Shown here in pieces: positions 1 to 6,269 of a DNA stretch of 37,817 nucleotides. The stretch's first letter is position 1; every line of letters starts with the position of its first letter. A program made the translations under genes and the position numbers. This stretch comes from Candidatus Peribacteraceae bacterium (lineage in GTDB: Bacteria; Patescibacteriota; Gracilibacteria; Peribacterales; Peribacteraceae). The stretch lies in assembly GCA_028712095.1 (NCBI GenBank), contig JAQTQU010000008.1:1-37817 (forward strand). Direction: 5' to 3'. The notes beneath the pieces are model-generated. The model saw only the letters and a program-made list of their open reading frames with translations, was not told the DNA's origin and ran no database searches.

Positions 1-2
1 TT

Positions 3-362
3 GCGGCGCTCGCGCTCTTCTGTACGGCGGTTCTCCTGAGCAACCTCGTTCGCATTCAGGATCAGGAACGGTACGCAGCCACGTACACGCAGCAATTCGG
101 CCGGGTGCGCGACGCGTACGTCAGCGATCTGCACGCGCTCCTCGCACGAACGTGGGGCACGCAGGTCGTCACCATACGCGACACACTGCTGGGCACCGTG
201 ACCGGCAACGATTACGCCGCGCATAACGTGTATCCCTCGCACCTGGCAAGCATCTACCTCACGGCCGATGAGCTCGCGTCGTTTCGCTTTCTCCCCGACG
301 GGGTGCCGGCGGATTGCGGAGTGACGTACACCGGTGCGCTCTGGCCGCCGGTGCGCCGATAG
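3..362 (+). CDS. C-terminal part of a membrane-anchored protein (5' end outside window)
   Basis: The reading frame is open from base 3 to a TAG at 360-362, so the gene starts before the window and the tracked GTG/ATG start at 105 is only internal. The first visible residues form a hydrophobic segment (AALALFCTAVLLSNLV), which looks like one membrane helix. About 95 mostly polar residues follow (motifs such as YVSDLHALLART and FLPDGVPADCG), probably outside the membrane. I recognise no domain family. The shape, a short anchor plus a compact soluble domain, resembles a pilin-like or accessory envelope protein, but nothing diagnostic is present. The next gene begins 74 bases downstream on the same strand and could be co-transcribed. 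Confidence 0.6.
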   Translation, partial: AALALFCTAVLLSNLVRIQDQERYAATYTQQFGRVRDAYVSDLHALLARTWGTQVVTIRDTLLGTVTGNDYAAHNVYPSHLASIYLTADELASFRFLPDGVPADCGVTYTGALWPPVRR

Positions 363-436
363 CCATTGTCTCTCGCTGCGCGTTCTTGCAGAGACCATTG
401 ACGTGCTCACAGGGTTTGGCAGACTGGATCAGACAC

Positions 437-1246
437 ATGCCCGCACCCTACAGGATCCCCACGCCCAAGTTGCTCTACGTGCACGAGAACCTGCTGCCGC
501 ACGTCCGCAGCCGTTTCGGCATCGATTCCTACGAGTACCAGCTGGCGACGGATTTCATCGCGCACATTGCGGCCGAGAAGAACGTGCGCATGGGCACGCT
601 CGAGGAGCAACTCGGTTCGCTGTATCTGCAGTTCTTTCCGCCGCCCGGCACCTTCGACGTGACTCTCGGGTTCGGCCGCAAGGGCGAGATCCTCGCGCGG
701 ATGCTCAACAGACGCTGGGGGTGTTTCCCCCACATCCACCGTCTCGATATCACGCGCTACGAGCAGACGGACGGCAGTCATGTGCTGAAGAGCAAGTCCG
801 ATGTTTCGATTGAGGAGCAGATCAAGCGCGCGGTCACGTCCAAGTCACTCGCCATCGTGGATGACGTGCTCTTCACGGGGTTCACCGCGTTCTCGATCTT
901 GAATCTGCTGCCGCGCCACATGTGCGACTGCATCCACCTCTTCTTCACCCGCGGAATGGAAGTGACCCGCAAGAGCTTAGAAGAGAAAGGCCACCGCGCG
1001 GCGGTGGGGGTGTGCCTGAAGGGCAAGATCGAAGTGGATGTCAGCACGATTTCCTCGATGAATTTAGTCTCGAAGGGCGCCATCCACACGCCCACGGAAG
1101 GGGATATTTCGTATGCGCAGCGGCAGGAGTGGGTGGAGGCGTGGTTCCCGGCGCGCACCAAGCGCATCCTCGATCTGGCGCACGCCATCACGGATCTGGT
1201 GAAATCGTTCGAGCCCACGTCAGAGACGGAGGAGACGATTGTCTAA
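437..1246 (+). CDS. Phosphoribosyltransferase-like protein
   Basis: A 269-residue protein. The key motif is LAIVDDVLFTGFT near the middle, which closely matches the type I phosphoribosyltransferase PRPP-binding signature: four hydrophobic residues, two acidic residues, then a T-G turn. GFGRKGEILARML about 75 residues earlier is the likely pyrophosphate-side loop. Members of this fold transfer ribose-5-phosphate from PRPP to bases or act as regulators; the hood region that sets specificity is not recognisable, so the substrate is unknown. I prefer ATG 437 (MPAPYRIP) because the tracked start at 314 overlaps the previous gene and its extra 41 residues are low-quality sequence. No strong SD is visible. 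A strong hairpin lies directly after the stop codon. Confidence 0.65.
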   Translation: MPAPYRIPTPKLLYVHENLLPHVRSRFGIDSYEYQLATDFIAHIAAEKNVRMGTLEEQLGSLYLQFFPPPGTFDVTLGFGRKGEILARMLNRRWGCFPHIHRLDITRYEQTDGSHVLKSKSDVSIEEQIKRAVTSKSLAIVDDVLFTGFTAFSILNLLPRHMCDCIHLFFTRGMEVTRKSLEEKGHRAAVGVCLKGKIEVDVSTISSMNLVSKGAIHTPTEGDISYAQRQEWVEAWFPARTKRILDLAHAITDLVKSFEPTSETEETIV

Positions 1247-1250
1247 AATG

Positions 1251-1291
1251 ACCCGCAGGATCCGAACATCGCGTTCGGGGTTCCTGCGGGT
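1251..1291 (+). terminator. Strong hairpin after the phosphoribosyltransferase-like gene
   Basis: ACCCGCAGGA at 1251-1260 pairs with TCCTGCGGGT at 1282-1291, and an inner CCGAAC/GTTCGG arm extends the stem. It starts 4 bases after the stop codon. There is no clear T tract, so termination may be weak, or the hairpin may serve both this gene and the convergent gene that ends at 1312. Confidence 0.6.
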
Positions 1292-1311
1292 GGTCCTGCA
1301 AGAGCAGTGGT

Positions 1312-1641
1312 TCACCATCTGTTCCACGAGATGCCCCATGTCTCGCTCGCAGACTTGCGGGGAGGCGGGGACGGCGTCGGGGTGAACGGTGCATGGGCGG
1401 GCAGGGGCAGAATCTTTCCCTGCGCAAGAGAGTCGTCGAGCCAATGCTTCAGACGATGCCTCTCATCTCGATCCATTGCTCGGAGGATCTCTGTGATCCC
1501 CTCAATGTCCGGACGGCCCGGCAGCCCGAATCTTGTCTGTGCGTCCACGGGGACGGTGCCGCCGTTGAGTGCTCTGCAGAAGGTCTGCAGGCTCTCGCGG
1601 GTCTTGTCCACGTGGTCGCGTTTCACAACCTGTGACCTCAT
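1312..1641 (-). CDS. Hypothetical protein, 109 aa
   Basis: A textbook AAGGAG lies 5 bases before the ATG at 1641 (MRSQVVKRDHVDK), so I shortened the 149-residue track ORF to this start. The protein is charged and helical in its first two thirds (DIEGITEILRAMDRDERHRLKHWLDDSLAQ) and ends in a proline-rich tail. It has no signal peptide or membrane segment. I do not recognise a family. The next gene upstream on the same strand also has a perfect SD and similar size, so both may be small cytosolic proteins of one transcript, although about 235 bases separate them. Confidence 0.55.
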   Translation of the reverse strand: MRSQVVKRDHVDKTRESLQTFCRALNGGTVPVDAQTRFGLPGRPDIEGITEILRAMDRDERHRLKHWLDDSLAQGKILPLPAHAPFTPTPSPPPRKSASETWGISWNRW

Positions 1642-1876
1642 AGACACTCCTTCGCAACAAAAGGAAAGGGATGGAAACCACTCACGCTCTGCTCTTTCGT
1701 AGATTGTTCCACAAAAATGCAGGGAACGAGTGGCGCATACATGTGAAAGATCGCGAAGCATTGTGGAACGTTTCTGTGAAATTTCAAGGAGTTACCGGTA
1801 TTTCTGAGCATGGAAAACAGGAGTGACGCAGCATGTGCACCACCCCCGTATCCCCTCCGTCGTTTCGGAGTCCGTG

Positions 1877-2233
1877 TCATGCCGTCGCGGGAGCGACCGG
1901 CTTTCTGAGCACAACGCACGCATCCTGCGGGCAGTTACGGACATGGTAGACGTACCAGAGAATCCGGTAGTCGCCCAGATCGATGGAGCGGATGACCGCG
2001 AAGGCGCCTTCGGAACAAACGGGCGGAAAGAGATCCACCCAGTTGTTGCTCTGGCGTTCCCACGCGGACAGAACGCTATCCACCGTGATAGCCGGCCGAA
2101 ATTTCACCGGGATGGTCTGTGAACCGCCATCCTTGATGATGCCGAATGTCCCGAGCAGTTCATGCTCGTCCTGCATGAGGCGGAGCCAGTGTTTCGCGTT
2201 CGGCCAGGTCAGCGTCTCGTCGCGGATCAACAT
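1877..2233 (-). CDS. Hypothetical protein, 118 aa
   Basis: ATG 2233 (MLIRDETLTWPNAKHWL) is preceded by CAAGGAG at a normal distance, so the upstream part of the 230-residue track ORF is not coding. The product is a compact soluble protein with mixed composition; the best-looking segments are LLGTFGIIKDGG and AFAVIRSIDLGDYRILWYVYHVRNC. The latter, alternating hydrophobic and charged residues, suggests a beta-rich small domain. It has no membrane segment and no recognised family. The bases between this stop (1877) and the next gene's start at 1641 hold nothing I can support as a gene. Confidence 0.55.
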   Translation of the reverse strand: MLIRDETLTWPNAKHWLRLMQDEHELLGTFGIIKDGGSQTIPVKFRPAITVDSVLSAWERQSNNWVDLFPPVCSEGAFAVIRSIDLGDYRILWYVYHVRNCPQDACVVLRKPVAPATA

Positions 2234-2409
2234 CGAAAGGTCTCCTTGAAGAAGAGTAGGGAGGGGAACCGGCCCCTCCGTTTGGTAAACAAAAGGACCA
2301 GATGACTCCCTACGAGAGCAGTGATGTGAAGGAACGGCGAAAGTGCCAAAGCATACCTGACCGCACAGGGCCGTCACAGTACATTCCGGATTCTTTGCCG
2401 AGAAGGCAC

Positions 2410-2793
2410 TTACACCAGCTGCGACCCGTACAAGAGCAGCCCGCCCAGAGCGATAGCCACAATGCCGAGGATCGGACGGATCGACGCATCGTTGAGCATG
2501 CGCTCCGACAGGCCCTTGAGCACATCGGGCTTCCATGCGGCCGTGAGTCCCTTGACGAGCCCCAGCCACGCGACGATGCGGATCAGCCCTGCGGGGTCGG
2601 TACCGATGCTGTAGTCCGCACGGAGCGTGAGGACGGTGAGTACGACGATCAGGGCGCCCGAGCAGCGCATGTGCAAAGTATTACTGATGAACTCCTGCAC
2701 GAAGGCGGCCGTGGCGTCACCTTTGACGAGCATGGGAATGCCGACGAGCAAAACCAGAATGCCGGTGATTTGGGCAAATGTTTGGAGTTCCAT
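2410..2793 (-). CDS. Small multi-pass membrane protein, 127 aa
   Basis: Three to four hydrophobic segments are visible: ITGILVLLVGIPMLV, CSGALIVVLTVLTL, LIRIVAWLGLVKGLTAA and ILGIVAIALGGLLLYGS. I start at ATG 2793 (MELQTFAQ) because the longer ORF would run through the promoter and start of the divergent gene at 2882. A TAGACT box ends 8 bases before this ATG, in line with the leaderless pattern seen elsewhere in the window. The protein resembles small integral membrane proteins of unknown function; no transport or catalytic motif is visible. Confidence 0.55.
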   Translation of the reverse strand: MELQTFAQITGILVLLVGIPMLVKGDATAAFVQEFISNTLHMRCSGALIVVLTVLTLRADYSIGTDPAGLIRIVAWLGLVKGLTAAWKPDVLKGLSERMLNDASIRPILGIVAIALGGLLLYGSQLV

Positions 2794-2845
2794 GATTGGC
2801 CAGTCTACCTCATGGCGACCGTGATGGAAGCCCGATCTTCTTCCG

Positions 2846-2875
2846 TTGTATGGGAGAGGCGGAATGCGGTAGAGT
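2846..2875 (+). promoter_or_regulatory. Promoter of the 2882 gene, leaderless type
   Basis: TTGTAT (2846-2851), an 18-base spacer, and TAGAGT (2870-2875) precede the ATG at 2882. Only 6 bases separate the -10 box from the ATG and there is no SD, so transcription probably starts at or next to the start codon. Confidence 0.5.
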
Positions 2876-2881
2876 AGTGCC

Positions 2882-3448
2882 ATGTTCACTTTTCTGAAGC
2901 GTCTCATTCTCTTTCTCCTCGTTCTCGCGTTGATCCTGGGGGTTGGTTTCATGCTCCGGCAGCGCTTCTCCTCACCGTCGCCCTCCGCCGTTCCAGAGCC
3001 CTCCGATCTCGGTGAGCCCGTTATGCCCCCGCCCACTCCGGTATCCGATGGTCTGCCGCCCGCTTCACCCGAAGCATCGTCCGCCGTGCCGACCGTCAAT
3101 GACGGTTCCCCCGAAGGCGTCTTCCGCGAGGCGCTGCAGGCCTTCTACGAAGCGCAGACGTACGAGCAGTACAAGGCCGCGACACTCCGCTACGCGGATA
3201 GCGCTGTCGTGCAGCAGGCGCTCGCGACGCCGGATGATGAGATCACTCCGCAACAGAAAGAGCAGATGCTCCTCGCAGTAAAAATGATCCTGCCCGTTCC
3301 GGATAGCGTCGGGACGGTCCGTACGGAGATGGTCGGCGATGCGGCGACGCTGACCGTGACGGTACAGGGATCGGACAAGCCGCTCACCGTTACTCTCGTT
3401 CGCGAGGACGGCGCCTGGAAGTGGCACCAGCTGCGCGTGGGGGCGTAG
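2882..3448 (+). CDS. Single-pass membrane protein with a lumazine-binding/NTF2-like (DUF4878-like) domain
   Basis: 188 residues. An N-terminal membrane helix (LILFLLVLALILGVGFML) is followed by a proline- and serine-rich linker of about 45 residues, then a soluble domain. The soluble part begins with helices (SPEGVFREALQAFYEAQTYEQYKAA) and ends in strands (AATLTVTVQGSDKP and VTLVREDGAWKWHQLRV). This plan, a helix pair then a sheet closing on 'G-x-W-K-hydrophobic', is the usual look of DUF4878/NTF2-like extracytoplasmic domains, whose functions are mostly unknown. The protein is probably anchored with the domain outside the cell membrane. It lies in a head-to-head arrangement with the small membrane protein at 2410-2793. 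Confidence 0.6.
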   Translation: MFTFLKRLILFLLVLALILGVGFMLRQRFSSPSPSAVPEPSDLGEPVMPPPTPVSDGLPPASPEASSAVPTVNDGSPEGVFREALQAFYEAQTYEQYKAATLRYADSAVVQQALATPDDEITPQQKEQMLLAVKMILPVPDSVGTVRTEMVGDAATLTVTVQGSDKPLTVTLVREDGAWKWHQLRVGA

Positions 3449-3546
3449 GAACCGTTTGCCGGAACTGCCGCATCTGCCGGCGGGCAGGGCTCACCATGAC
3501 ACGTTTTTCTCTGTCCTTTCTATCGGTACATTGGAGCTGATTATTC

Positions 3547-4464
3547 ATGACTGGGAGGCAACAAAACGCTACATTCCCTCCCTCTATGGACCTCCGCGAA
3601 ACGCTCGCTTCCGGCCGTGTCCTCCTCCTCGATGGCGCCATGGGAACAGAGCTTGCCAAAGTGAAGCCCGGTCTGCAGGGGAACCTGAGCGCCAACCTCA
3701 CACATCCCGTACAGGTGGCCAGCATCCATGCGAAGTACCTGCGTGCAGGCAGTCAGGGCATCACCACCAATACGTTTCAGCTGAGTGCGCTCACGCCCGA
3801 GCAGGAGCGCCAGCAGGTTGATTTGGACCGCATGAATAAAACGGGTGTTGCTCTGGCGAGGAATGTGGCCCGCGATGATTACTACGTTCTGGGGGGACTG
3901 GGTCCTACCGGGCGGCTCTTTGGCTTGGACGCGTGCATGACGGACGACGCAGTCCGCGCCGCGTATCTGGCGCAGGCTCGTAGCCTCACCGCTTCCGGTG
4001 CAGTGGATGGCCTGATCATCGAGACGATGACGAGCCTGCGCGAAGCACTGCTCGCTCTCGATGCCTGTCGCGAGGTGACCGACAAGCCCGTGATCGTCTC
4101 GATGTCTTACTACACCATGAACAGGGATATCCGGACGATGAATGGCGAAACCGCGGCGGAGTGCGCGCAAAAGCTTACGGAGATGGGAGCGGACTCAGTA
4201 GGTACCAATTGCAGCAAGTTTTTGATGCATGAGATGGCACAGGTGGTCGCGGCCATGAGAGCAGCCGTCGAGAAGGTGCCGATCATCGCACAGCCCAATG
4301 CCGGCCAGCCGCACGGGGTTCAATCAACCTACGATATGAGTCCGGAGCAGTTTGCAGATGGAGTGGAGCAGTGCATCAAGGCAGGTGCGACGGTGGTGGG
4401 TGGGTGTTGCGGGGCGGGGCCGGAGTGGATGAGGGAGGTTAAGAAGAGGGTAGAAAAAATGTGA
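3547..4464 (+). CDS. Homocysteine S-methyltransferase family protein
   Basis: 305 residues covering the whole Hcy-binding TIM-barrel domain found alone in MmuM/BHMT-type enzymes and as the first module of MetH. Visible hallmarks: LLDGAMGTEL near the start, GSQGITTNTFQ, LGGLGPTGRLFG, DGLIIETM, and the zinc cysteines in GTNC (about residue 220) and GGCCG near the C-terminus. All three expected zinc cysteines are present. The enzyme would move a methyl group to homocysteine to make methionine; the donor cannot be read from sequence. ATG 3547 has a GGAG 10 bases upstream; the conserved domain really begins at Met14 (3586), which is an alternative start. No other methionine or folate gene lies nearby. 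Confidence 0.85.
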   Translation: MTGRQQNATFPPSMDLRETLASGRVLLLDGAMGTELAKVKPGLQGNLSANLTHPVQVASIHAKYLRAGSQGITTNTFQLSALTPEQERQQVDLDRMNKTGVALARNVARDDYYVLGGLGPTGRLFGLDACMTDDAVRAAYLAQARSLTASGAVDGLIIETMTSLREALLALDACREVTDKPVIVSMSYYTMNRDIRTMNGETAAECAQKLTEMGADSVGTNCSKFLMHEMAQVVAAMRAAVEKVPIIAQPNAGQPHGVQSTYDMSPEQFADGVEQCIKAGATVVGGCCGAGPEWMREVKKRVEKM

Positions 4465-4549
4465 TGAGAAATGCCAAAGAATAGGTGTTGAAGTGTAAGA
4501 AATAGGTATTTACAGGCATCGCATGTTTGCTAGAATAAAAGTACTTTCT

Positions 4550-4583
4550 CCCTGCCCGACTTGCCGCAAGGCCTCGTGCAGGG
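4550..4583. terminator. Hairpin between convergent genes
   Basis: CCCTGC (4550-4555) pairs with GCAGGG (4578-4583) around an inner TTGC-GCAA stem. It sits between the methyltransferase gene and the convergent toxin gene and touches the toxin stop codon. Confidence 0.5.
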
Positions 4584-4940
4584 TTATTGGTATTGTTCCA
4601 GATACGCAGCTATGCGCCTCTGGTCTTCCCTGGGCTTCTCATTTTTTGGATAGAGCTCAATAACAATGAATTCGATGGATTGCTTGTGTCGCGCATAGAC
4701 GATGCGCAATTTGTTTCCTCTCAGTGAAACACAGGGAATACGGGCCTTATACAGAGAGAAGGATGATGTAATCTTAAGGAGGGCATAGTTCTTGTTCGAT
4801 GCGGGAAAGCTTTTGTCCGCCTCCAGTTTCAACGTGAATTTGCAGAAGCGCTCCAGATCAGCGGGGAGTGTCCGGTACTTCTTCTGTAGCCTGTCAAAAT
4901 CATGTTCCGCAGGGCCGAAGAAACTATAATTCGTCATCAT
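4584..4940 (-). CDS. RelE/HigB-like toxin of a type II toxin-antitoxin pair
   Basis: 118 residues starting at the ATGATG at 4940, which overlaps the end of the upstream antitoxin gene by 17 bases; translation is probably coupled, since no SD is visible. The C-terminal half has the RelE/ParE-superfamily pattern: a basic strand (GNKLRIVYARHKQ), a hydrophobic strand (SIEFIVIELYPKNEK) and a final helix (EDQRRIAAYLEQY). RelE-type toxins are small ribosome-dependent mRNA interferases, while ParE relatives attack gyrase; the target here is not certain. The basic residues R/K before the last strand fit an RNase-type toxin. Pairing with an antitoxin that carries both HTH and Panacea domains supports the call. 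Confidence 0.7.
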   Translation of the reverse strand: MMTNYSFFGPAEHDFDRLQKKYRTLPADLERFCKFTLKLEADKSFPASNKNYALLKITSSFSLYKARIPCVSLRGNKLRIVYARHKQSIEFIVIELYPKNEKPREDQRRIAAYLEQYQ

Positions 4941-5712
4941 CACGAACAGAAAATGCCGCATCGCGGAAGAAGACGGATTCGTAATCGATGATTTCATGCA
5001 TATCGTGTACCTTCCACGGAACATCCATGTGCGCAATTGCGCTGATTTCTTTTGCTCCGTATTGGCTGTAGCGACGCAGGACATCATCAATCATTGCAAT
5101 CTCATTTGCACTAAGACCATTGAGCTTGGGCTTTTGGAGAGGAAAGAATTTTATCTGCTCCATTTCGTAGTATTTTCCATGCACTTCCTGCAGTTCGCCA
5201 TTTTCTTTCATTTGCTGCACTATCGCTTCGAATTCCACTGGAAGGGGGCCATATGCTTCTTTTCGATATGTCGCACCAATTAGCTGCTCCTCGTACTTCT
5301 CATAAAAGTCAAAATCGATAAAGTAGAGCAATTTGAAGAGCACGGTTTTGCCCACATTGGGGAAAGCCCCTACTTTGCCCAAAACATAGAGAAGGACTTC
5401 CTTAAACTTCTCCACATTCTCCGGCTTCACGGTGATCTGCGGACGCGGATCGCGATCCTGGGGCACATCTCTGGACTGCACCTTGGATTGCTTTCTGAAC
5501 ATAACATCCTTGGCGGCTGGAAGTTTGCCGAGAGAAAGAGTATCTACAGAAATGCCAAAGAGCTCGGCGCATGTACGTGCCTGTGCCAGCTTAAGATCCG
5601 CTTCGCCCTGCTCTACCTTGGCAAGGTGCTGACGCGATACACCAATAGCTTCTGCAAGCTTCTCCTGCGTGAAACCATGCTTTGCCCGCAAAACGGTGAG
5701 GATATGAGGCAT
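4924..5712 (-). CDS. Antitoxin: Xre-type HTH plus Panacea (SocA-like/DUF4065) domain
   Basis: 262 residues in two parts. Residues 1-60 are a classical Cro/C1 helix-turn-helix (LRAKHGFTQEKLAEAIGVSR, then HLAKVEQGEADLKL). After a charged linker, residues 100-250 match the Panacea/DUF4065 domain: LLYVLGKVGAFPNVGKTVLFKLLYFIDF, the AYGPLPVEF motif, and a final helical region with DDVLRRYSQYGAKEISAIAH. Panacea domains neutralise structurally different toxins by direct binding (established for the family), and the HTH would bind the operator in front of the operon. The ATG is at 5712, with a good promoter at 5739-5766. The toxin overlaps its 3' end. The protein probably represses its own promoter and the divergent one. 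Confidence 0.8.
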   Translation of the reverse strand: MPHILTVLRAKHGFTQEKLAEAIGVSRQHLAKVEQGEADLKLAQARTCAELFGISVDTLSLGKLPAAKDVMFRKQSKVQSRDVPQDRDPRPQITVKPENVEKFKEVLLYVLGKVGAFPNVGKTVLFKLLYFIDFDFYEKYEEQLIGATYRKEAYGPLPVEFEAIVQQMKENGELQEVHGKYYEMEQIKFFPLQKPKLNGLSANEIAMIDDVLRRYSQYGAKEISAIAHMDVPWKVHDMHEIIDYESVFFRDAAFSVRDDDEL

Positions 5713-5738
5713 GTTGAGAGAGGGGAGAAATTACCTTC

Positions 5739-5766
5739 ATTATAGATTTGTTATAGATGTAGTCAA
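5739..5766 (-). promoter_or_regulatory. Promoter of the toxin-antitoxin operon
   Basis: Read on the minus strand: TTGACT (5766-5761), a 16-base spacer and TATAAT (5744-5739), 26 bases before the antitoxin ATG. The spacer and -10 region contain a direct repeat of TATAGAT on the plus strand, a possible second repressor contact. Confidence 0.7.
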
Positions 5767-5770
5767 TAAT

Positions 5771-5799
5771 TTGTTGTTGACGTTAACATTGTGTATAAT
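5771..5799 (+). promoter_or_regulatory. Divergent promoter, leaderless type
   Basis: TTGTTG (5771-5776), a 17-base spacer and a perfect TATAAT (5794-5799) face right. The ATG of the 51-aa ORF is at 5807, exactly 7 bases after the -10 box, so the mRNA would start at or beside that ATG. Confidence 0.55.
5775..5788. promoter_or_regulatory. Inverted-repeat operator between divergent promoters
   Basis: TGTTGACGTTAACA is a 14-base inverted repeat with one mismatched pair. It lies inside the spacer of the rightward promoter and just upstream of the -35 box of the toxin-antitoxin promoter. This is where an Xre-type autoregulator would be expected to bind. Confidence 0.5.
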
Positions 5800-5806
5800 G
5801 ACAACC

Positions 5807-5962
5807 ATGACAGATTTCTATAAAATTATCGCATACAGACCGAAAAAACGCTTTTATTCCAACCTTGCGTTTAATCGGCCCGAATCTCTTTGGACGGGGA
5901 TTCGACCGTACTCTAGCCAAGTTTTGGCGGGATTGGGACATTGTTCTTTTCCCATACTGTGA
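5807..5962 (+). CDS. Short orphan protein, 51 aa, coupled to the DUF2188 gene
   Basis: The ORF begins MTDFYKIIAYRPKKRFYSNL and ends in a TGA that overlaps the ATG of the next gene (TGATG). The start lies 7 bases behind a perfect -10 box, so a leaderless mRNA is likely. These two facts support a real gene, although the product is basic, aromatic-rich and unlike any family I know. A different frame across the same bases is also open and longer at the 3' side (through LFGRGFDRTLAKFWRDWDIV), with the AAAAAA run at 5844-5849 as a possible slip point; a decayed or frameshifted gene is therefore an alternative. Confidence 0.4.
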   Translation: MTDFYKIIAYRPKKRFYSNLAFNRPESLWTGIRPYSSQVLAGLGHCSFPIL

Positions 5963-6195
5963 TGCATTCGAAGAAGCCAACGCAGACTTGGGTCAGTCCT
6001 CGTGACAGCGACTGGATTGTTCATCATCCACACGGCAAGCGTGCCTCTGGGATATTTGATGACAAGGCAGATGCAGTCGACTTTGGACGACAAGTCTCGA
6101 AACATCTCAAAACGGAGTTCATCGTGCAAAAAGGTAACGGAAAAATTCAGTTCAAAGACTCACACGGCAACGACCCACCCAAAATAAAAGGCTAA
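5962..6195 (+). CDS. DUF2188 family protein
   Basis: 77 residues from ATG 5962. The order matches DUF2188: an N-terminal strand (TWVSPRDSDWIVHHPHGKRAS), a helix with DDKADAVDFGRQVSKHL, then EFIVQKGNGKIQFKDSHGNDP. The last motif, 'h-x-G-x-I-x-x-x-D-S-x-G-x-D-P', is the family's signature. The function of DUF2188 is not established; it is common as a small stand-alone protein, often near mobile or defence genes. Here it sits between a toxin-antitoxin pair and a restriction-modification gene, coupled to the 51-aa ORF. A bidirectional terminator follows. Confidence 0.75.
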   Translation: MHSKKPTQTWVSPRDSDWIVHHPHGKRASGIFDDKADAVDFGRQVSKHLKTEFIVQKGNGKIQFKDSHGNDPPKIKG

Positions 6196-6205
6196 ATTAC
6201 TTGAG

Positions 6206-6235
6206 AAAATGGAGTCGGCGTTCCGGCTCCATTTT
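6206..6235. terminator. Bidirectional rho-independent terminator
   Basis: AAAATGGAG (6206-6214) pairs perfectly with CTCCATTTT (6227-6235), with CGG/CCG inside. A-runs on one side and T-runs on the other let it work both ways, between the DUF2188 gene and the convergent restriction-modification gene. Confidence 0.75.
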
Positions 6236-6269
6236 CATGTGATGAGTTTGGATACTTCGTACTAAGAAG

